From Kitasatospora viridis (GTDB taxonomy: Bacteria > Actinomycetota > Actinomycetes > Streptomycetales > Streptomycetaceae), in assembly GCF_007829815.1 (NCBI RefSeq), contig NZ_VIWT01000001.1, forward strand, positions 186,001-250,000: a stretch of 64,000 nt of DNA. The letters run 5' to 3'. Made by a program: the position numbers and the translations under genes. The notes beneath the pieces were generated by a model. It had not been told where the DNA came from, made no database searches, and saw nothing but the letters and a program-made list of their open reading frames with translations. Positions 40,705 to 49,713 of this stretch are shown in pieces. Position 1 is the first letter of the stretch; each line of letters begins with the position of its first letter.

Positions 40705-41892
40705 GTGCGTCCCGTCTACTTCGCCGCCGCCCGCCGGACACCCATCGGCAGGCTGCGCGGCGCCCTGGCCACCGTCAGGCCCGACGACCTGTCAGCCGCC
40801 GTGATCCGGCAGCTGCTCGCCGACGTACCCGCGCTCGACCCCGCCCGGATCGACGACGTCTACTGGGGCGCCGCGAACCAGGCCGGCGAGGACAACCGCA
40901 ACGCCGCCCGGATGGCCGTGCTGCTGGCCGGCCTGCCGGAGAGCGTGCCCGGCGCCACCGTGAACCGGCTCTGCGCCTCGGGCCTGGAGGCCGTCACCAC
41001 CGCCGCGCGGGCGATCGCGGCCGGCGAGGCGGACGTGATGATCGCCGGCGGCTGCGAGTCGATGACCCGTGCGCCGTTCGTGCTGCCCCGCCCGGACGAG
41101 GCGCTGCCGCACCAGATGCAGACCTTCGACACCCGGCTCGGCTGGCGGCTCACCAACCCGCGGATGGCCGAGCTGCACGGCGTGCTCGGCATGGGCGAGA
41201 CCGCCGAGGAGGTGGCCGAGCGCTACGGCATCACCCGGGAGCGGCAGGACGCCTTCGCGCTGCGCAGCCACCAGCGGGCCGCCGCCGCCCGCAAGGACGG
41301 GCACTTCGACGCCGAGCTCTTCCCGGTGGTCCGCCCGGACGGGGTGACGGTCGATCAGGACGAGTCGATCCGCGAGGACACCAGCCTGGAGCGGCTGGCC
41401 GGCCTGAAGCCGGTGTTCCGCAAGGGCGGCACGGTGACGGCCGGCAACGCCTCGCCGATGAACGACGGCGCGGCCGGCCTGCTGCTGGTCAGCGAGGCCG
41501 CGCTGGGCGAGCTGGGACTGGAGCCGCTGGGCCGCTACGTGGCCGGCGCCTCGGCCGGCGTGCACCCGGACGTGATGGGGATCGGCCCGGTGCCGGCCAC
41601 CCGCAAGGTGCTGGCCCGCACCGGCTGGAGCCTGGCCGACCTGGACGAGGCCGAGTTCAACGAGGCCTTCGCCGCCCAGGCGCTGGCCTGCCTGGACCAG
41701 CTGGAGATCGATCCGGAGCTGGTCAACCCGAGCGGCGGCGCGATCGCGCTCGGCCACCCGCTGGGCGGCTCGGGCGCCCGGATCCTCACCACCCTGCTGC
41801 ACCGGATGCGCCGCACCGGCGCCCGCCGGGGCCTGGCCACCATGTGCGTGGGCGTCGGGCAGGGCACGGCCGTACTCGTAGAGAAGAATTGA
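40705..41892 (+). CDS. Acetyl-CoA C-acyltransferase (thiolase)
   Basis: 395 aa, GTG start 9 nt after GAGGAG ([20 protein letters not shown]). Nucleophile C in [12 protein letters not shown], His in [16 protein letters not shown] and second Cys in TMCVGVGQG; all thiolase signatures are intact. Thiolysis of 3-ketoacyl-CoA or its reverse. Begins 37 nt after the acyl-CoA dehydrogenase. Confidence 0.95.
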   Translation: MRPVYFAAARRTPIGRLRGALATVRPDDLSAAVIRQLLADVPALDPARIDDVYWGAANQAGEDNRNAARMAVLLAGLPESVPGATVNRLCASGLEAVTTAARAIAAGEADVMIAGGCESMTRAPFVLPRPDEALPHQMQTFDTRLGWRLTNPRMAELHGVLGMGETAEEVAERYGITRERQDAFALRSHQRAAAARKDGHFDAELFPVVRPDGVTVDQDESIREDTSLERLAGLKPVFRKGGTVTAGNASPMNDGAAGLLLVSEAALGELGLEPLGRYVAGASAGVHPDVMGIGPVPATRKVLARTGWSLADLDEAEFNEAFAAQALACLDQLEIDPELVNPSGGAIALGHPLGGSGARILTTLLHRMRRTGARRGLATMCVGVGQGTAVLVEKN

Positions 41893-41903
41893 GGGGCTCA
41901 CTG

Positions 41904-42662
41904 ATGGCACGTTTCACCGGCAAGGTCGCCGTGGTCACCGGCGCCGCCCAGGGGATCGGCGCGGCCACCGCGCTCCGGCTGGCCGAGGAGGGCGCCGCGG
42001 TCGCGGTGGTCGACCTGACCGCCGAGCGGGCGCAGGCCACCGCCGACGCGATCACCGCCAAGGGCGGCACCGCCCGGGCCTACGGCTGCGACGTCTCCGA
42101 CTACGACGCGGTCGAGGCCGTCTTCGCCACCCTGCACGAGGAGTTGGGCGGCCTGCACATCCTGGTGAACAACGCCGGGATCACCCGGGACAACCTGTTC
42201 TTCAAGATGCCCAAGGCGGACTGGGACGCGGTGCTCACCGTCAACCTGACCAGCGCCTACAACTGCAGCCACGTGGCGCAGAAGTACCTGGTGGCGCAGA
42301 AGTACGGCAAGATCGTCTCGCTCAGCTCGCGCTCCGCGCTGGGCAACCGGGGCCAGGCCAACTACGCGGCGGCCAAGGCCGGCATCCAGGGCCTGACCGC
42401 GACCCTGGCGATCGAGCTGGGCCCGTTCAACATCAACGTCAACGCGGTCGCCCCCGGCTACGTCGTCACCTCGATGACCGCCGCGACCGCCGAGCGGGTC
42501 GGCTCCAGCCCCGAGGAGCACCAGGCCGAGGTCGCCGCCCGCACCCCCCTGCGCCGCCCCGGCCAGCCGGAGGAGATCGCCTCGGTGGTGGCCTTCCTGG
42601 CCAGCGAGGAGGCGTCCTACGTGAGCGGCCAGACCCTGTACGTCAACGGCGGCGCCCGCTGA
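41904..42662 (+). CDS. fabG: Short-chain dehydrogenase/reductase, 3-oxoacyl reductase-like
   Basis: 252 aa Rossmann SDR: cofactor motif GAAQGIG (about 13-19), NNAG (about 88), catalytic Ser in SLSSRSALG and YxxxK in NYAAAKAG, and the C-terminal SGQTLYVNGGAR. Best matched to FabG/PhaB-type 3-ketoacyl reductases; with thiolase and acyl-CoA dehydrogenase it probably acts as a 3-hydroxyacyl-CoA dehydrogenase. Begins 11 nt after the thiolase stop. Closed by a very strong hairpin. Confidence 0.9.
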   Translation: MARFTGKVAVVTGAAQGIGAATALRLAEEGAAVAVVDLTAERAQATADAITAKGGTARAYGCDVSDYDAVEAVFATLHEELGGLHILVNNAGITRDNLFFKMPKADWDAVLTVNLTSAYNCSHVAQKYLVAQKYGKIVSLSSRSALGNRGQANYAAAKAGIQGLTATLAIELGPFNINVNAVAPGYVVTSMTAATAERVGSSPEEHQAEVAARTPLRRPGQPEEIASVVAFLASEEASYVSGQTLYVNGGAR

Positions 42663-42713
42663 GCACGCGCCGGGGGCGGGGTGCGGATCGTCCGCGCCCC
42701 GCCCCCGGCGTGC
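42663..42713. terminator. Bidirectional terminator between fabG and the BNR-protein gene
   Basis: GCACGCGCCGGGGGCGGGG at 42663-42681 pairs with CCCCGCCCCCGGCGTGC at 42697-42713, with one to two bulges and an inner CGGA/TCCG extension; about 20 bp. It lies between convergent stops and serves both strands. Confidence 0.85.
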
Positions 42714-42723
42714 TGATCTACCG

Positions 42724-44760
42724 TCAGCCGTTGTACTGCGGCTTCAGGGTGACGCTCAGGATGGTGCGGTACTCGGCCGGCTGGGCGGCCGGGACGGTGT
42801 ACGGGTTGGCGGCGTCGGTGCCGTAGGTCGAGCCGGTGGTCGGCAGCGGCTTCGGGGTGGAGTAGCCGGCGAACAGCATGGTCAGGGTGCCGTTGTCGTT
42901 CTGCACCACGGTCGGGTCGTAGACGCGGCCGCTGTAGTAGCCGGAGACGCCCAGCGGGCCGCCGGACTTGGCCTGGGCGGACAGCGCCGAGAAGGTGTAG
43001 TCGGTGCCGATCAGCTTCTGCGGCGCGGACCAGTGCTGGCCGTCCTTGGAGGACGCGTAGAAGATCTGGTTGAACGCGTCGCTGTCGCCGTCCGAGGCGT
43101 AGGCGCCGGACAGGAACAGGCCGTAGCTGCCGTCCGGGTTGGTGATGACGGTGCCGCGCGAGCCGATCCAGCGCAGCACCGAGTTGCTGTTGCTGGTCGG
43201 GTCGCCGAGGCCGCTGACCTGGCCGAGGTCGGTGAAGTGCAGGCCGTCGGTGGTGTAGGCGGCGCGGACCACGGTGTAGTCCTCGTTGTTGCCGAAGAGG
43301 GTCTTCGGCTTGTTCTTGCCCTCGCCGGTCTGGGACAGCTGCGCGTACGGGGCGACGGCCGCGCCGGGCGCGCCCACGTCGCTGCCCTTGGCCACGGCGC
43401 CGGTGCCGCCGGTGCAGCCGGTCAGGTGGGTGGCGTCGGCGCCGGTGCAGGTGACCTGGACGATGCCGTTCGGGGTGCCCAGGCTCACGGTGACCGAGCC
43501 GCCGGCCGGCTTGAGCGCCGAGCTGTCGGCGACCGGGATGGTGGCGGCGGGCAGCGTGACAGCGGCCGTGGTGGTGGTCGGGGTGTAGTAGTTGACGATC
43601 TTCTCGGTGTAGAGCACCGCAACGCTGCCCTTGGGCGCGCCCGGGTAGTTCGGGACGGTGCTGATGATGCCGTCCGGGGAGACCAGGCCCGAGGTCTGCT
43701 GGGCGGTCGCCGGGATCACGCTGTCGGCGGCGATCGCGTCGCCGGCCTTGATGCTGACGCCGCCCGCGGTGCGGGTGGTGCAGCCGGTGAAGGCGGTCGC
43801 GGTGGCGTTGTTGTCGTTGCAGTCCACCGTGACGCCGTCCACGGTGAAGTGGCCGGGCTGCTCGAAGCCGGCGGTGGTGGCCGCGTTGATGGTGACGCCG
43901 TCGCCGCCCGGGCCGGCCGGCACGGTGACCGCGCCGGTGGCGGTGGTGCTGCCGCCCATGCCGACCGGCTCGGCGGCGGGCAGGCCGGCCAGCGGGTTGC
44001 CGCCCTTCGGGGCGAGCTTGTGGACGATCAGGTTGACGCCCGGGTTGTCGCCGGAGGGGCGGGAGAGGGTGTAGAGCACCTGGCCGCGGTGGCCGGTGCC
44101 GTTGTAGTTCGGCACGGTCAGCACGAAGGCGTGGCCCTGGCCGTCGTCGTCGGTGTTGCCGTCCGCGCACAGGCCCTGGTTCTGCTCCAGCGCCTCGCCC
44201 TGGTAGTGCCAGGTGCGGCCGTGGTCGGTGGAGGTGGCGGCGACGACCGCCTCGTCGGTGTCCTTGGGGCGGTAGTCGAACAGGCCGGTGAGGGTGCGGC
44301 CGCCGTCGTCACTGGTGACGAACGGGAAGTAGTACGGCTGCATCGGCAGCACGCTGCCCTTGGGCTGGCGCAGCACGGCGCCGGTCTCCGGGGTCGGGCC
44401 GCCGCTGGCGCAGTAGCCGGGCAGCGGGCCGGGGGTGCCGGTGACGCCGCTGGCCGCGGGGACGCCGTTCGCGCCCGGGTCCACCGCGATGTTCGGGTAG
44501 GTCACGCCGTTGACCGTGACGGTGGCGCCGGCGGTCGGGTCGCCCTGGGCGAGGGTCCACGGACCGCCCTTGACCTTGTCCACCACGGGGGTGCCGACGG
44601 TGTAGCTGACCGGGCCGTGGTGGTGGCGGTGGCCCCAACCCCAGCCCCAGCCGTTGTCACCACTGTTGGAGTCGGCGAGCGCCGGGCCGGTGGCGAAGGT
44701 GAGGGCGGAGAGGGTGGTGACCGCGATGGCGGCGGCGGTCGCGGTGCGGCGGAGCGGCAT
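42724..44760 (-). CDS. Secreted BNR/Asp-box (sialidase-like beta-propeller) protein with inserted repeat domain
   Basis: 678 aa from ATG 44760 after GGAGG. Sec signal peptide (MPLRRTATAAAIAVTTLSAL, cleavage near ALADSN) and a short Trp/His-rich stretch (GWGWGWGHRHHHG). Asp-box-like turns recur: SDDGGRTLTG, STDHGRTWHY, TTDGLHFTDL, SSKDGQHWSAP, as in sialidases and other beta-propeller glycosidases. The propeller is interrupted (about residues 285-470) by two related units ending TGCTTRTAGGVSIKAGD and TGCTGGTGAVAKGSD, reminiscent of phage tail-fibre spacers. Catalytic residues are not recognisable, so hydrolase activity is open. Likely an extracellular carbohydrate-binding or hydrolysing protein. 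Confidence 0.8.
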   Translation of the reverse strand: MPLRRTATAAAIAVTTLSALTFATGPALADSNSGDNGWGWGWGHRHHHGPVSYTVGTPVVDKVKGGPWTLAQGDPTAGATVTVNGVTYPNIAVDPGANGVPAASGVTGTPGPLPGYCASGGPTPETGAVLRQPKGSVLPMQPYYFPFVTSDDGGRTLTGLFDYRPKDTDEAVVAATSTDHGRTWHYQGEALEQNQGLCADGNTDDDGQGHAFVLTVPNYNGTGHRGQVLYTLSRPSGDNPGVNLIVHKLAPKGGNPLAGLPAAEPVGMGGSTTATGAVTVPAGPGGDGVTINAATTAGFEQPGHFTVDGVTVDCNDNNATATAFTGCTTRTAGGVSIKAGDAIAADSVIPATAQQTSGLVSPDGIISTVPNYPGAPKGSVAVLYTEKIVNYYTPTTTTAAVTLPAATIPVADSSALKPAGGSVTVSLGTPNGIVQVTCTGADATHLTGCTGGTGAVAKGSDVGAPGAAVAPYAQLSQTGEGKNKPKTLFGNNEDYTVVRAAYTTDGLHFTDLGQVSGLGDPTSNSNSVLRWIGSRGTVITNPDGSYGLFLSGAYASDGDSDAFNQIFYASSKDGQHWSAPQKLIGTDYTFSALSAQAKSGGPLGVSGYYSGRVYDPTVVQNDNGTLTMLFAGYSTPKPLPTTGSTYGTDAANPYTVPAAQPAEYRTILSVTLKPQYNG

Positions 44761-45240
44761 GAGCGAGTTCCTCCGGAAGTCGGGCCCGCGCCAGGGGAAC
44801 CGCGCGGGACAGCCGAGATCCTGCACGGGTGTTCGGGCGGTCGGGAGTGGCTCGCGGCAGAGTTCACCGGTCGTTCGTCGCTCTGCCTCCGGTGGCACCC
44901 CTGGTCGGCACCAGTGCACCGGTGAGGGGAACGGGGCGTCCGCTGAGCGGGCGCACGGCGGTGCGATCCGGCCCAACTTTACTTATTCTTGACCGCATGT
45001 GACAAGCCGTCAGGAGGATGCGCGCACCTCGTGACGGCGGTCGCCCGGCGGCGGACCGGCCGGCGGCGGCTTGGCCTGCACCGTTGGAGGAGGGACGAAC
45101 AGTTCTTCGGATTTTCCCGGCACGTTCACCGGCCATGTCAAGAGTCCGAAATGACTATAGATACATAGGCTCTCCACACGATGGGATGACCGGGCCGACC
45201 CCCCGCGTCGGCCCGACCCTCCATCCCCCAAAGGAGTTCC
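44761..45240. other. Divergent promoter region between the BNR-protein and S53-peptidase genes
   Basis: About 480 nt. AT-richer islands lie at 44976-45005 (AACTTTACTTATTCTTGACC) and 45150-45175. TTGACC at 44992 and a TATAGAT box at 45156-45162 are the best promoter elements, the latter upstream of the peptidase gene. An open frame from 45018 with AGGAGG runs into the peptidase gene out of frame and looks like a shadow. No operator dyad is obvious. Confidence 0.5.
45156..45162 (+). promoter_or_regulatory. Candidate -10 box of the S53 peptidase gene
   Basis: TATAGAT, in a rare AT-rich stretch, 79 nt upstream of the ATG at 45241. The matching -35 is weak (TGTCAA at 45136, spacing 14 nt), so the sigma factor used is uncertain. 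Confidence 0.35.
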
Positions 45241-46617
45241 ATGGGCACCTCCCCCGCCACCGCGGGCACCCGACGCTCCGTGACCACCCGGACGATGGCG
45301 ATGCTGGTCGTCGGAGCCACCGCTCTGACGACCTGTCTGGTCAGTGCCCAGAGCACGGCCGCCGCCTTCCCCAAGGTCGCCTTCAAGCTGCTCCCGGCCT
45401 CCCAGGGCCACATCGACGCGAAGGCCCGGACCGCGCCCATCAGCACCAGCGACTGCGTGACGCAGATCGGCATCCACTGCTACTCGCCGCTGCAGTACCG
45501 CGCCGCGTACAACCTGAACAAGCTCTACGACCAGGGCATCACCGGCAAGGGCCGGACGATCGTCATCGTGGACTCCTACGGGTCCCCGACGATCCAGCAC
45601 GACCTGGAGACCTTCGACAAGCAGTGGGGCATCCAGGACACCAACGTCCAGGTCGTGAAGTGGGGCAACGTGCCCGCCTTCGACCCGACCAACTCGGACA
45701 TGACCAGCTGGGCCGGCGAGACCACCCTCGACGTCGAGTACGCGCACGCGATCGCCCCGGACGCCCACATCGTCCTGGTCGAGACCGCGGTCGCCGAGAC
45801 CGAGGGCGTCACCGGCCTGCCGGAGATGATGTCCGCCGAGAAGTCCCTGATCGACAAGGGCGTCGGCGACGTCATCACGCAGAGCTTCGGCGCCACCGAG
45901 AACACCTTCCCCGGCTTCGACAAGGGCGACTACAAGTCGCTCACCGACCTGCGCTACGCGTTCAAGGACGCCGCCGCGCACGGGGTCACGGTGCTCGCCT
46001 CCTCCGGCGACAACGGCGTGAGCGACTCGGACAACAACAACAACCTCTACCCGTACAAGGTCAACTCCTGGCCGTCCTCCGACCCGCTGGTCACCAGCGT
46101 CGGCGGCACCGAGCTGACCCTGGACAACAACGGCAACCGCACCGCGCCCGACAAGGTGTGGAACGACGGCTACGGCGCCGGCGGCGGCGGCGTCTCGGCG
46201 ATCTTCGACCGGCCGTGGTACCAGACCGGCGTCGCCAACGTGGTCGGCGCGCACCGCGGCACCCCGGACATCAGCATGAGCGCGGCGGTCGACGGCGCGG
46301 CCTGGACCTACGAGTCCTACGCCCCCGCCTCCGCCGGCTGGCACCTGACCGGTGGCACCTCGGAGGCCTCGCCGCTGTTCTCCGGCGTCGTCGCGCTGGC
46401 CGACCAGGCCGCCGGCTACCGCCTGGGCCAGATCAACTGGCGCCTCTACGGCATGTCGATGCTGCCCGCCCAGTGGAGCGGCATCACCGACGTGACCACC
46501 GGCAACAACGGCTACAACAACGTCCCGGGCTACCAGGCCGCCCAGGGCTACGACCTGGCCTCCGGCCTCGGCACCGTGGACGCGTACACCTTCGTCCACA
46601 CCCTCGCGGGCCGCTGA
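45241..46617 (+). CDS. Secreted S53 family (sedolisin-like) peptidase lacking the long propeptide
   Basis: 458 aa. N-terminal signal peptide (about residues 1-42, TTRTMAMLVVGATALTTCLV). Sedolisin catalytic residues line up: E160 and D164 in AGETTLDVEYA, D257 in SSGDNG, S374 in GGTSEASP, with the calcium site in DVTTGNNGYNNV and the C-terminal GYDLASGLG. Serine-carboxyl peptidases act at acidic pH and normally need a propeptide of about 180 residues; here only about 40-60 residues separate the signal from the catalytic domain. ATG 45241 is preceded by AAAGGAG at 6 nt. A hairpin terminates it. Confidence 0.93.
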   Translation: MGTSPATAGTRRSVTTRTMAMLVVGATALTTCLVSAQSTAAAFPKVAFKLLPASQGHIDAKARTAPISTSDCVTQIGIHCYSPLQYRAAYNLNKLYDQGITGKGRTIVIVDSYGSPTIQHDLETFDKQWGIQDTNVQVVKWGNVPAFDPTNSDMTSWAGETTLDVEYAHAIAPDAHIVLVETAVAETEGVTGLPEMMSAEKSLIDKGVGDVITQSFGATENTFPGFDKGDYKSLTDLRYAFKDAAAHGVTVLASSGDNGVSDSDNNNNLYPYKVNSWPSSDPLVTSVGGTELTLDNNGNRTAPDKVWNDGYGAGGGGVSAIFDRPWYQTGVANVVGAHRGTPDISMSAAVDGAAWTYESYAPASAGWHLTGGTSEASPLFSGVVALADQAAGYRLGQINWRLYGMSMLPAQWSGITDVTTGNNGYNNVPGYQAAQGYDLASGLGTVDAYTFVHTLAGR

Positions 46618-46638
46618 GCACCCGTCAGGTGACACGCT

Positions 46639-46674
46639 GAACGGGCGGTCCGGGGAATCCCGGGCCGCCCGTTC
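46639..46674 (+). terminator. Terminator after the S53 peptidase
   Basis: GAACGGGCGG (46639-46648) pairs with CCGCCCGTTC (46665-46674), extended by CCGGGG/CCCGGG around GAAT. Perfect outer stem of 10 bp. Confidence 0.8.
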
Positions 46675-46685
46675 GGTGTCGGGGG

Positions 46686-46750
46686 CCGCCGGCAGCGCGG
46701 GTCAGCCCGCCGGCAGCGCGCGGGCAGTCCGCCGGCGGCGCGCGGGTCAG
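46686..46750 (-). repeat. About 22-nt tandem repeat over the stop codon of the 592-aa protein gene
   Basis: Three units (46686-46705, 46706-46727, 46728-46750; 20, 22 and 23 nt) share CCGCCGGC(A/G)GCGCG(CG)GG(T)CAG. The gene stop lies in the last unit (46747-46749) and a second TGA, in the same frame, in the first (46702-46704). Confidence 0.75.
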
Positions 46751-48525
46751 CCCGCGGGGTCGGCCGCCTTGGCCAGCTTGGCGGCGTAGCGCTCGGTGGA
46801 GCGCAGCTTGCGGTCGTCCTCGCCCGGCACCTTGGCGCGCAGTTCCAGGACGGCCGGGGAGAGCGGGAGCGCGACGGCCGGATCCGGGATCGCGCGCCAG
46901 CAGGCCTCGGCGTTGGTCACCACGCGCTGGGCCTCCTGGTCCTGCGGGCCCTGCGCGACCAGCAACACCAGGGCCACCTCGCGGTAGAGCCCGACCGCGG
47001 CGGTCAGGTCGCCCGCCATCCGGGCCAGGTGCGCGCGCACCTGGCGGATCATCAGCACCGGCGGCGCGATCATCCCGTGCGCGGCCACCGCCTGCTGCTC
47101 CAGCGTGCCGGCCAGCTCGGCCGCACCCGCGTGGTCGCCCGCCTCGGCGGTGGCGACGATCCGGCCGAGCGCCTCGCGGTAGTCCGCGGGCGGGGACTGC
47201 GGATCGACGTCCTGGGCGGGCTCCTGCGCTGACGGTGCTTCCTGCGGCTGCTCCTGCTCCATTGGCGGCTCGCCCTTCAGCAGGGTCACCGGCCGGCTCG
47301 GCCGCACCGTCGGCGGCACCCCCGGCTTGAGCAGCGAGACCGGGCCGCGCTCCGCCCGCTCCGCCACCGGGTGCTCCACCGGCTGCTCCACCGGCGCCGG
47401 TGCGGCCGGCACCAACGGCACGGCGGGGGCGGGCTGCTGGCGGGCGTTGTTCTTGAAGACCGCCCGGTCCGCCGGGTAGGCGGAGAAGGTCAGCGCGTCC
47501 GGCCGGATCACCGAGTGCACCTGCGCCCGCACCTGCTCCGGCGCCAGTATCGGCCCGGCACCGGGCCGCCCGCCGTGCAGGCACTCGACCAGCGCCCGGG
47601 TGAAGGTGCCGATCTGCTCGGGGTCCGGGGCGACCACCGCCCACAGCGGCAGGCCCTCGGTGAACTGCGGCGCCTGGAGGTACGGCCAGGCGGCCTGCTC
47701 GGCGCTGAGGTCGGCGATCACCAGGGTGTCCCAGTCGGCCGGCCGGGCCCGCAGCTCGCCGGTGACCGCCGACCAGGCCAGGCTGTCCTGCCGGACCGTG
47801 CCGGTCTTGGAGTCACGCAGCGTCAGGTAGAGCCCGCCGCCGCGCTTGTCCAGCACCAGGTGCCCGCCCAAGTGCACCAGCAGCGGGCCCGGGTGCCGGG
47901 CGGCGGCGCGCAGGTGGGCGAAGACGGTCTGCGGGTCGCTGGCCGAGGGCAGGTGGACGGCGTCCACGGCCTCGGCGGCCAGCAGGGTCTGCGGTGCGAC
48001 GGCCGCCAGCATCGTGGAGAGCACCGGCGCCTGGCCCGAGCCGCCCCGGCCCCAGCCGCGCCGGCTGCCGTAGCCGCCCTCGACGGCGAGGATCCGGCCG
48101 CGCAGCCCGCCACCCACGGTGGCGGCCGTGGCGGCGGTGGCAGCAGCGGTGCTCCGGGCGGCCAGCGCGGCCACCTCGCCGAGCTGCACGTTCCCGGTCC
48201 AGCCGGTGGAGGGCGGCGCCTCCTCGTTGCCGGGCTCCTCGGCGGGCTCGGGCTCGGCCGCGAGCGCCGGGTCCGGGATCGCCCGCAGCACCGTCGTCCC
48301 GCGCGGCGGGGTGATCGCCCGCAGCACGGCGGTGGCCGGCGCACCGTCACCCAACGGGTCGTCACCGCCCGGGGAGCCCCCGGCCGGCCGGGACGCCGCC
48401 TTGGCGTCGGCCAGCGCCCGGTACTCCTCGGGGACGGCGTCCTCGATCACCGGCGCGGCAGGCGGCCCGCCCTGGGTGTCGGTCGGTGCCGCCGCTGCCC
48501 CCGAGGTCGATCCACTGTCCGCCAA
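46747..48525 (-). CDS. Unknown protein with a degenerate caspase/CHAT-like domain and TPR-like C-terminus
   Basis: 592 aa. Residues 1-160 are Ala/Pro-rich and disordered. About 165-345 resemble the caspase-hemoglobinase/CHAT fold: LLVHLGGHLVLDKRGGGLYL imitates the strand and catalytic G-H element, and DTLVIADLSAEQAA occupies the place of the D-x-C-x-S-G nucleophile motif, with no cysteine. About 345-450 is a Pro-rich linker; about 455-590 is helical with TPR-like repeats (ALGRIVATAEAGDHAGAAEL, HLARMAGDLTAAVGLYREVA). If the reading is right, it is a catalytically dead scaffold or adaptor. No partner is linked; convergent with the S53 gene. Confidence 0.6.
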   Translation of the reverse strand: MADSGSTSGAAAAPTDTQGGPPAAPVIEDAVPEEYRALADAKAASRPAGGSPGGDDPLGDGAPATAVLRAITPPRGTTVLRAIPDPALAAEPEPAEEPGNEEAPPSTGWTGNVQLGEVAALAARSTAAATAATAATVGGGLRGRILAVEGGYGSRRGWGRGGSGQAPVLSTMLAAVAPQTLLAAEAVDAVHLPSASDPQTVFAHLRAAARHPGPLLVHLGGHLVLDKRGGGLYLTLRDSKTGTVRQDSLAWSAVTGELRARPADWDTLVIADLSAEQAAWPYLQAPQFTEGLPLWAVVAPDPEQIGTFTRALVECLHGGRPGAGPILAPEQVRAQVHSVIRPDALTFSAYPADRAVFKNNARQQPAPAVPLVPAAPAPVEQPVEHPVAERAERGPVSLLKPGVPPTVRPSRPVTLLKGEPPMEQEQPQEAPSAQEPAQDVDPQSPPADYREALGRIVATAEAGDHAGAAELAGTLEQQAVAAHGMIAPPVLMIRQVRAHLARMAGDLTAAVGLYREVALVLLVAQGPQDQEAQRVVTNAEACWRAIPDPAVALPLSPAVLELRAKVPGEDDRKLRSTERYAAKLAKAADPAG

Positions 48526-48743
48526 CGCCGGTCACCACCCGCCCGCCACCCAGGGCGTTCTCGGTTCCACCGGGCCGCGGCCTCGGCCGCGCCCCCTTTT
48601 CCGCCACCTTAAGGGGTCTACGCACCACGGTTCCAGGCGCCCGGTCGTTGCGGGCCGCGCCAGTATCGTTGAAGTAACCAGGGGGTCCCGACCTAGCGTT
48701 CGACGCGTTGGAAGTCCGAGCAGTTCGAGAGGAACGACGCGTC

Positions 48744-49400
48744 ATGAGCGAGATCGTGGTTTTCGGTGCGGGTGGCCGTGCGGGGCGGCGGACGGTGGCC
48801 GAGGCGGTGGCCCGCGGGCACCGGGTGACGGCGGTGGTCCGCGACCCGGCCAAGTACCCGGAGCTGGCCGGCCCGGGGGTGACGGTGGTGGCCGGCGACG
48901 TGACCGACCGGGCCTCGGTGGCGGCGCTGACGGCCGGTCACGACGCCGTGGTGAGCACCGTCTTCACGGCCGACGTCCCGTCCGGCGAGTTCTTCCCGGC
49001 GGCCGCCGCGGCACTGGCCGGCGGCCTGCTCGCCGCCGGCGCCCGCCGACTGCTGGCGGTCGGGCTCGGCACCGTGCTGGAGGTGGCGCCGGGCGTGCCG
49101 GTGCACGACACCGAGGGCTTCCCGCCCGAGCACCGCGCCTTCTCGCTCGGCCACGCCGCCCAACTGACCGTCCTCGCCGCCGCGCCGGCCGAGCTCGACT
49201 GGGTGGTGCTCGCCCCGCCGCCGGCCTACCTGGACGCCGACTCCCCGCGCACCGGCCACTACCGCACCGGCACCACCGCCGTGCTGCCCACCCCGCCCGA
49301 CGCCCCACCGTTCCGCTACGCCGACCTGGCCGTCGCCCTGCTCGACGAACTGGAGCGCCCGGCCCACCACCGCGCCCTGGTGGCGGTGGGCCCGGCGTGA
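48744..49400 (+). CDS. NAD(P)H-binding protein, atypical SDR (NmrA/Rv2216-like)
   Basis: 218 aa. N-terminal dinucleotide-binding VVFGAGGRAGRRTVAEAVARGH (GxGGxxG-type at residues 8-14), VVAGDVTDRASVAAL and VVSTVF, then the NAD(P)-binding_13 continuation LDWVVLAPPPAYLDADSPRTGHYRTG. No catalytic YxxxK. Usually annotated as an NAD-dependent epimerase or redox sensor. AGAGGAAC precedes the ATG. Divergent from the caspase-like gene. Confidence 0.85.
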   Translation: MSEIVVFGAGGRAGRRTVAEAVARGHRVTAVVRDPAKYPELAGPGVTVVAGDVTDRASVAALTAGHDAVVSTVFTADVPSGEFFPAAAAALAGGLLAAGARRLLAVGLGTVLEVAPGVPVHDTEGFPPEHRAFSLGHAAQLTVLAAAPAELDWVVLAPPPAYLDADSPRTGHYRTGTTAVLPTPPDAPPFRYADLAVALLDELERPAHHRALVAVGPA

Positions 49401-49425
49401 CGGGCGGGGCGGCGCGGGGTCGTCC

Positions 49426-49713
49426 TCACTGGTCCTGGTAGACCTCGCGCCGATGCCCGACGGTCAGCACCCACACGATCAACTGCCCGTCCTCGATCGT
49501 GTAGACCACTCGGTAGTCACCGACCCGCAGACGCCAGCGCGAGTCATGCCCCTTGAGGGCTTTGATGTCGAATCCTCTGGTGTCCGCGGCACCGAGCGCG
49601 GTCTGCAACTCGGTGAGGCGGCGGAGGATCCGCACGGCATCCGGTCGAGGGACCTTGAGCAGGTCCCGCTGCGCATGGGGCGTGAACCGCGTGACGTAGC
49701 CCATCGGCTTCAC
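49426..49713 (-). CDS. RelE/ParE-type toxin
   Basis: 95 aa. Compact RelE fold: YVTRFTPHAQRDLLKVPRPDA, ALKGHDSRWRLRVGDYRVVYTIEDGQLIVWVLTVGHRREVY. The RVGDYRVVY and the C-terminal HRREVY motifs are typical of mRNA-cleaving RelE toxins. It follows the Phd/YefM antitoxin with ATGA overlap (49710-49713). Confidence 0.92.
   Translation of the reverse strand: MKPMGYVTRFTPHAQRDLLKVPRPDAVRILRRLTELQTALGAADTRGFDIKALKGHDSRWRLRVGDYRVVYTIEDGQLIVWVLTVGHRREVYQDQ

Noticed and set aside
45018-46640. 540-codon open frame covering the S53 peptidase in another frame
   Set aside because: It has an AGGAGG start but its sequence beyond 45241 is Arg/Pro-rich out-of-frame translation of a clearly real protease gene.
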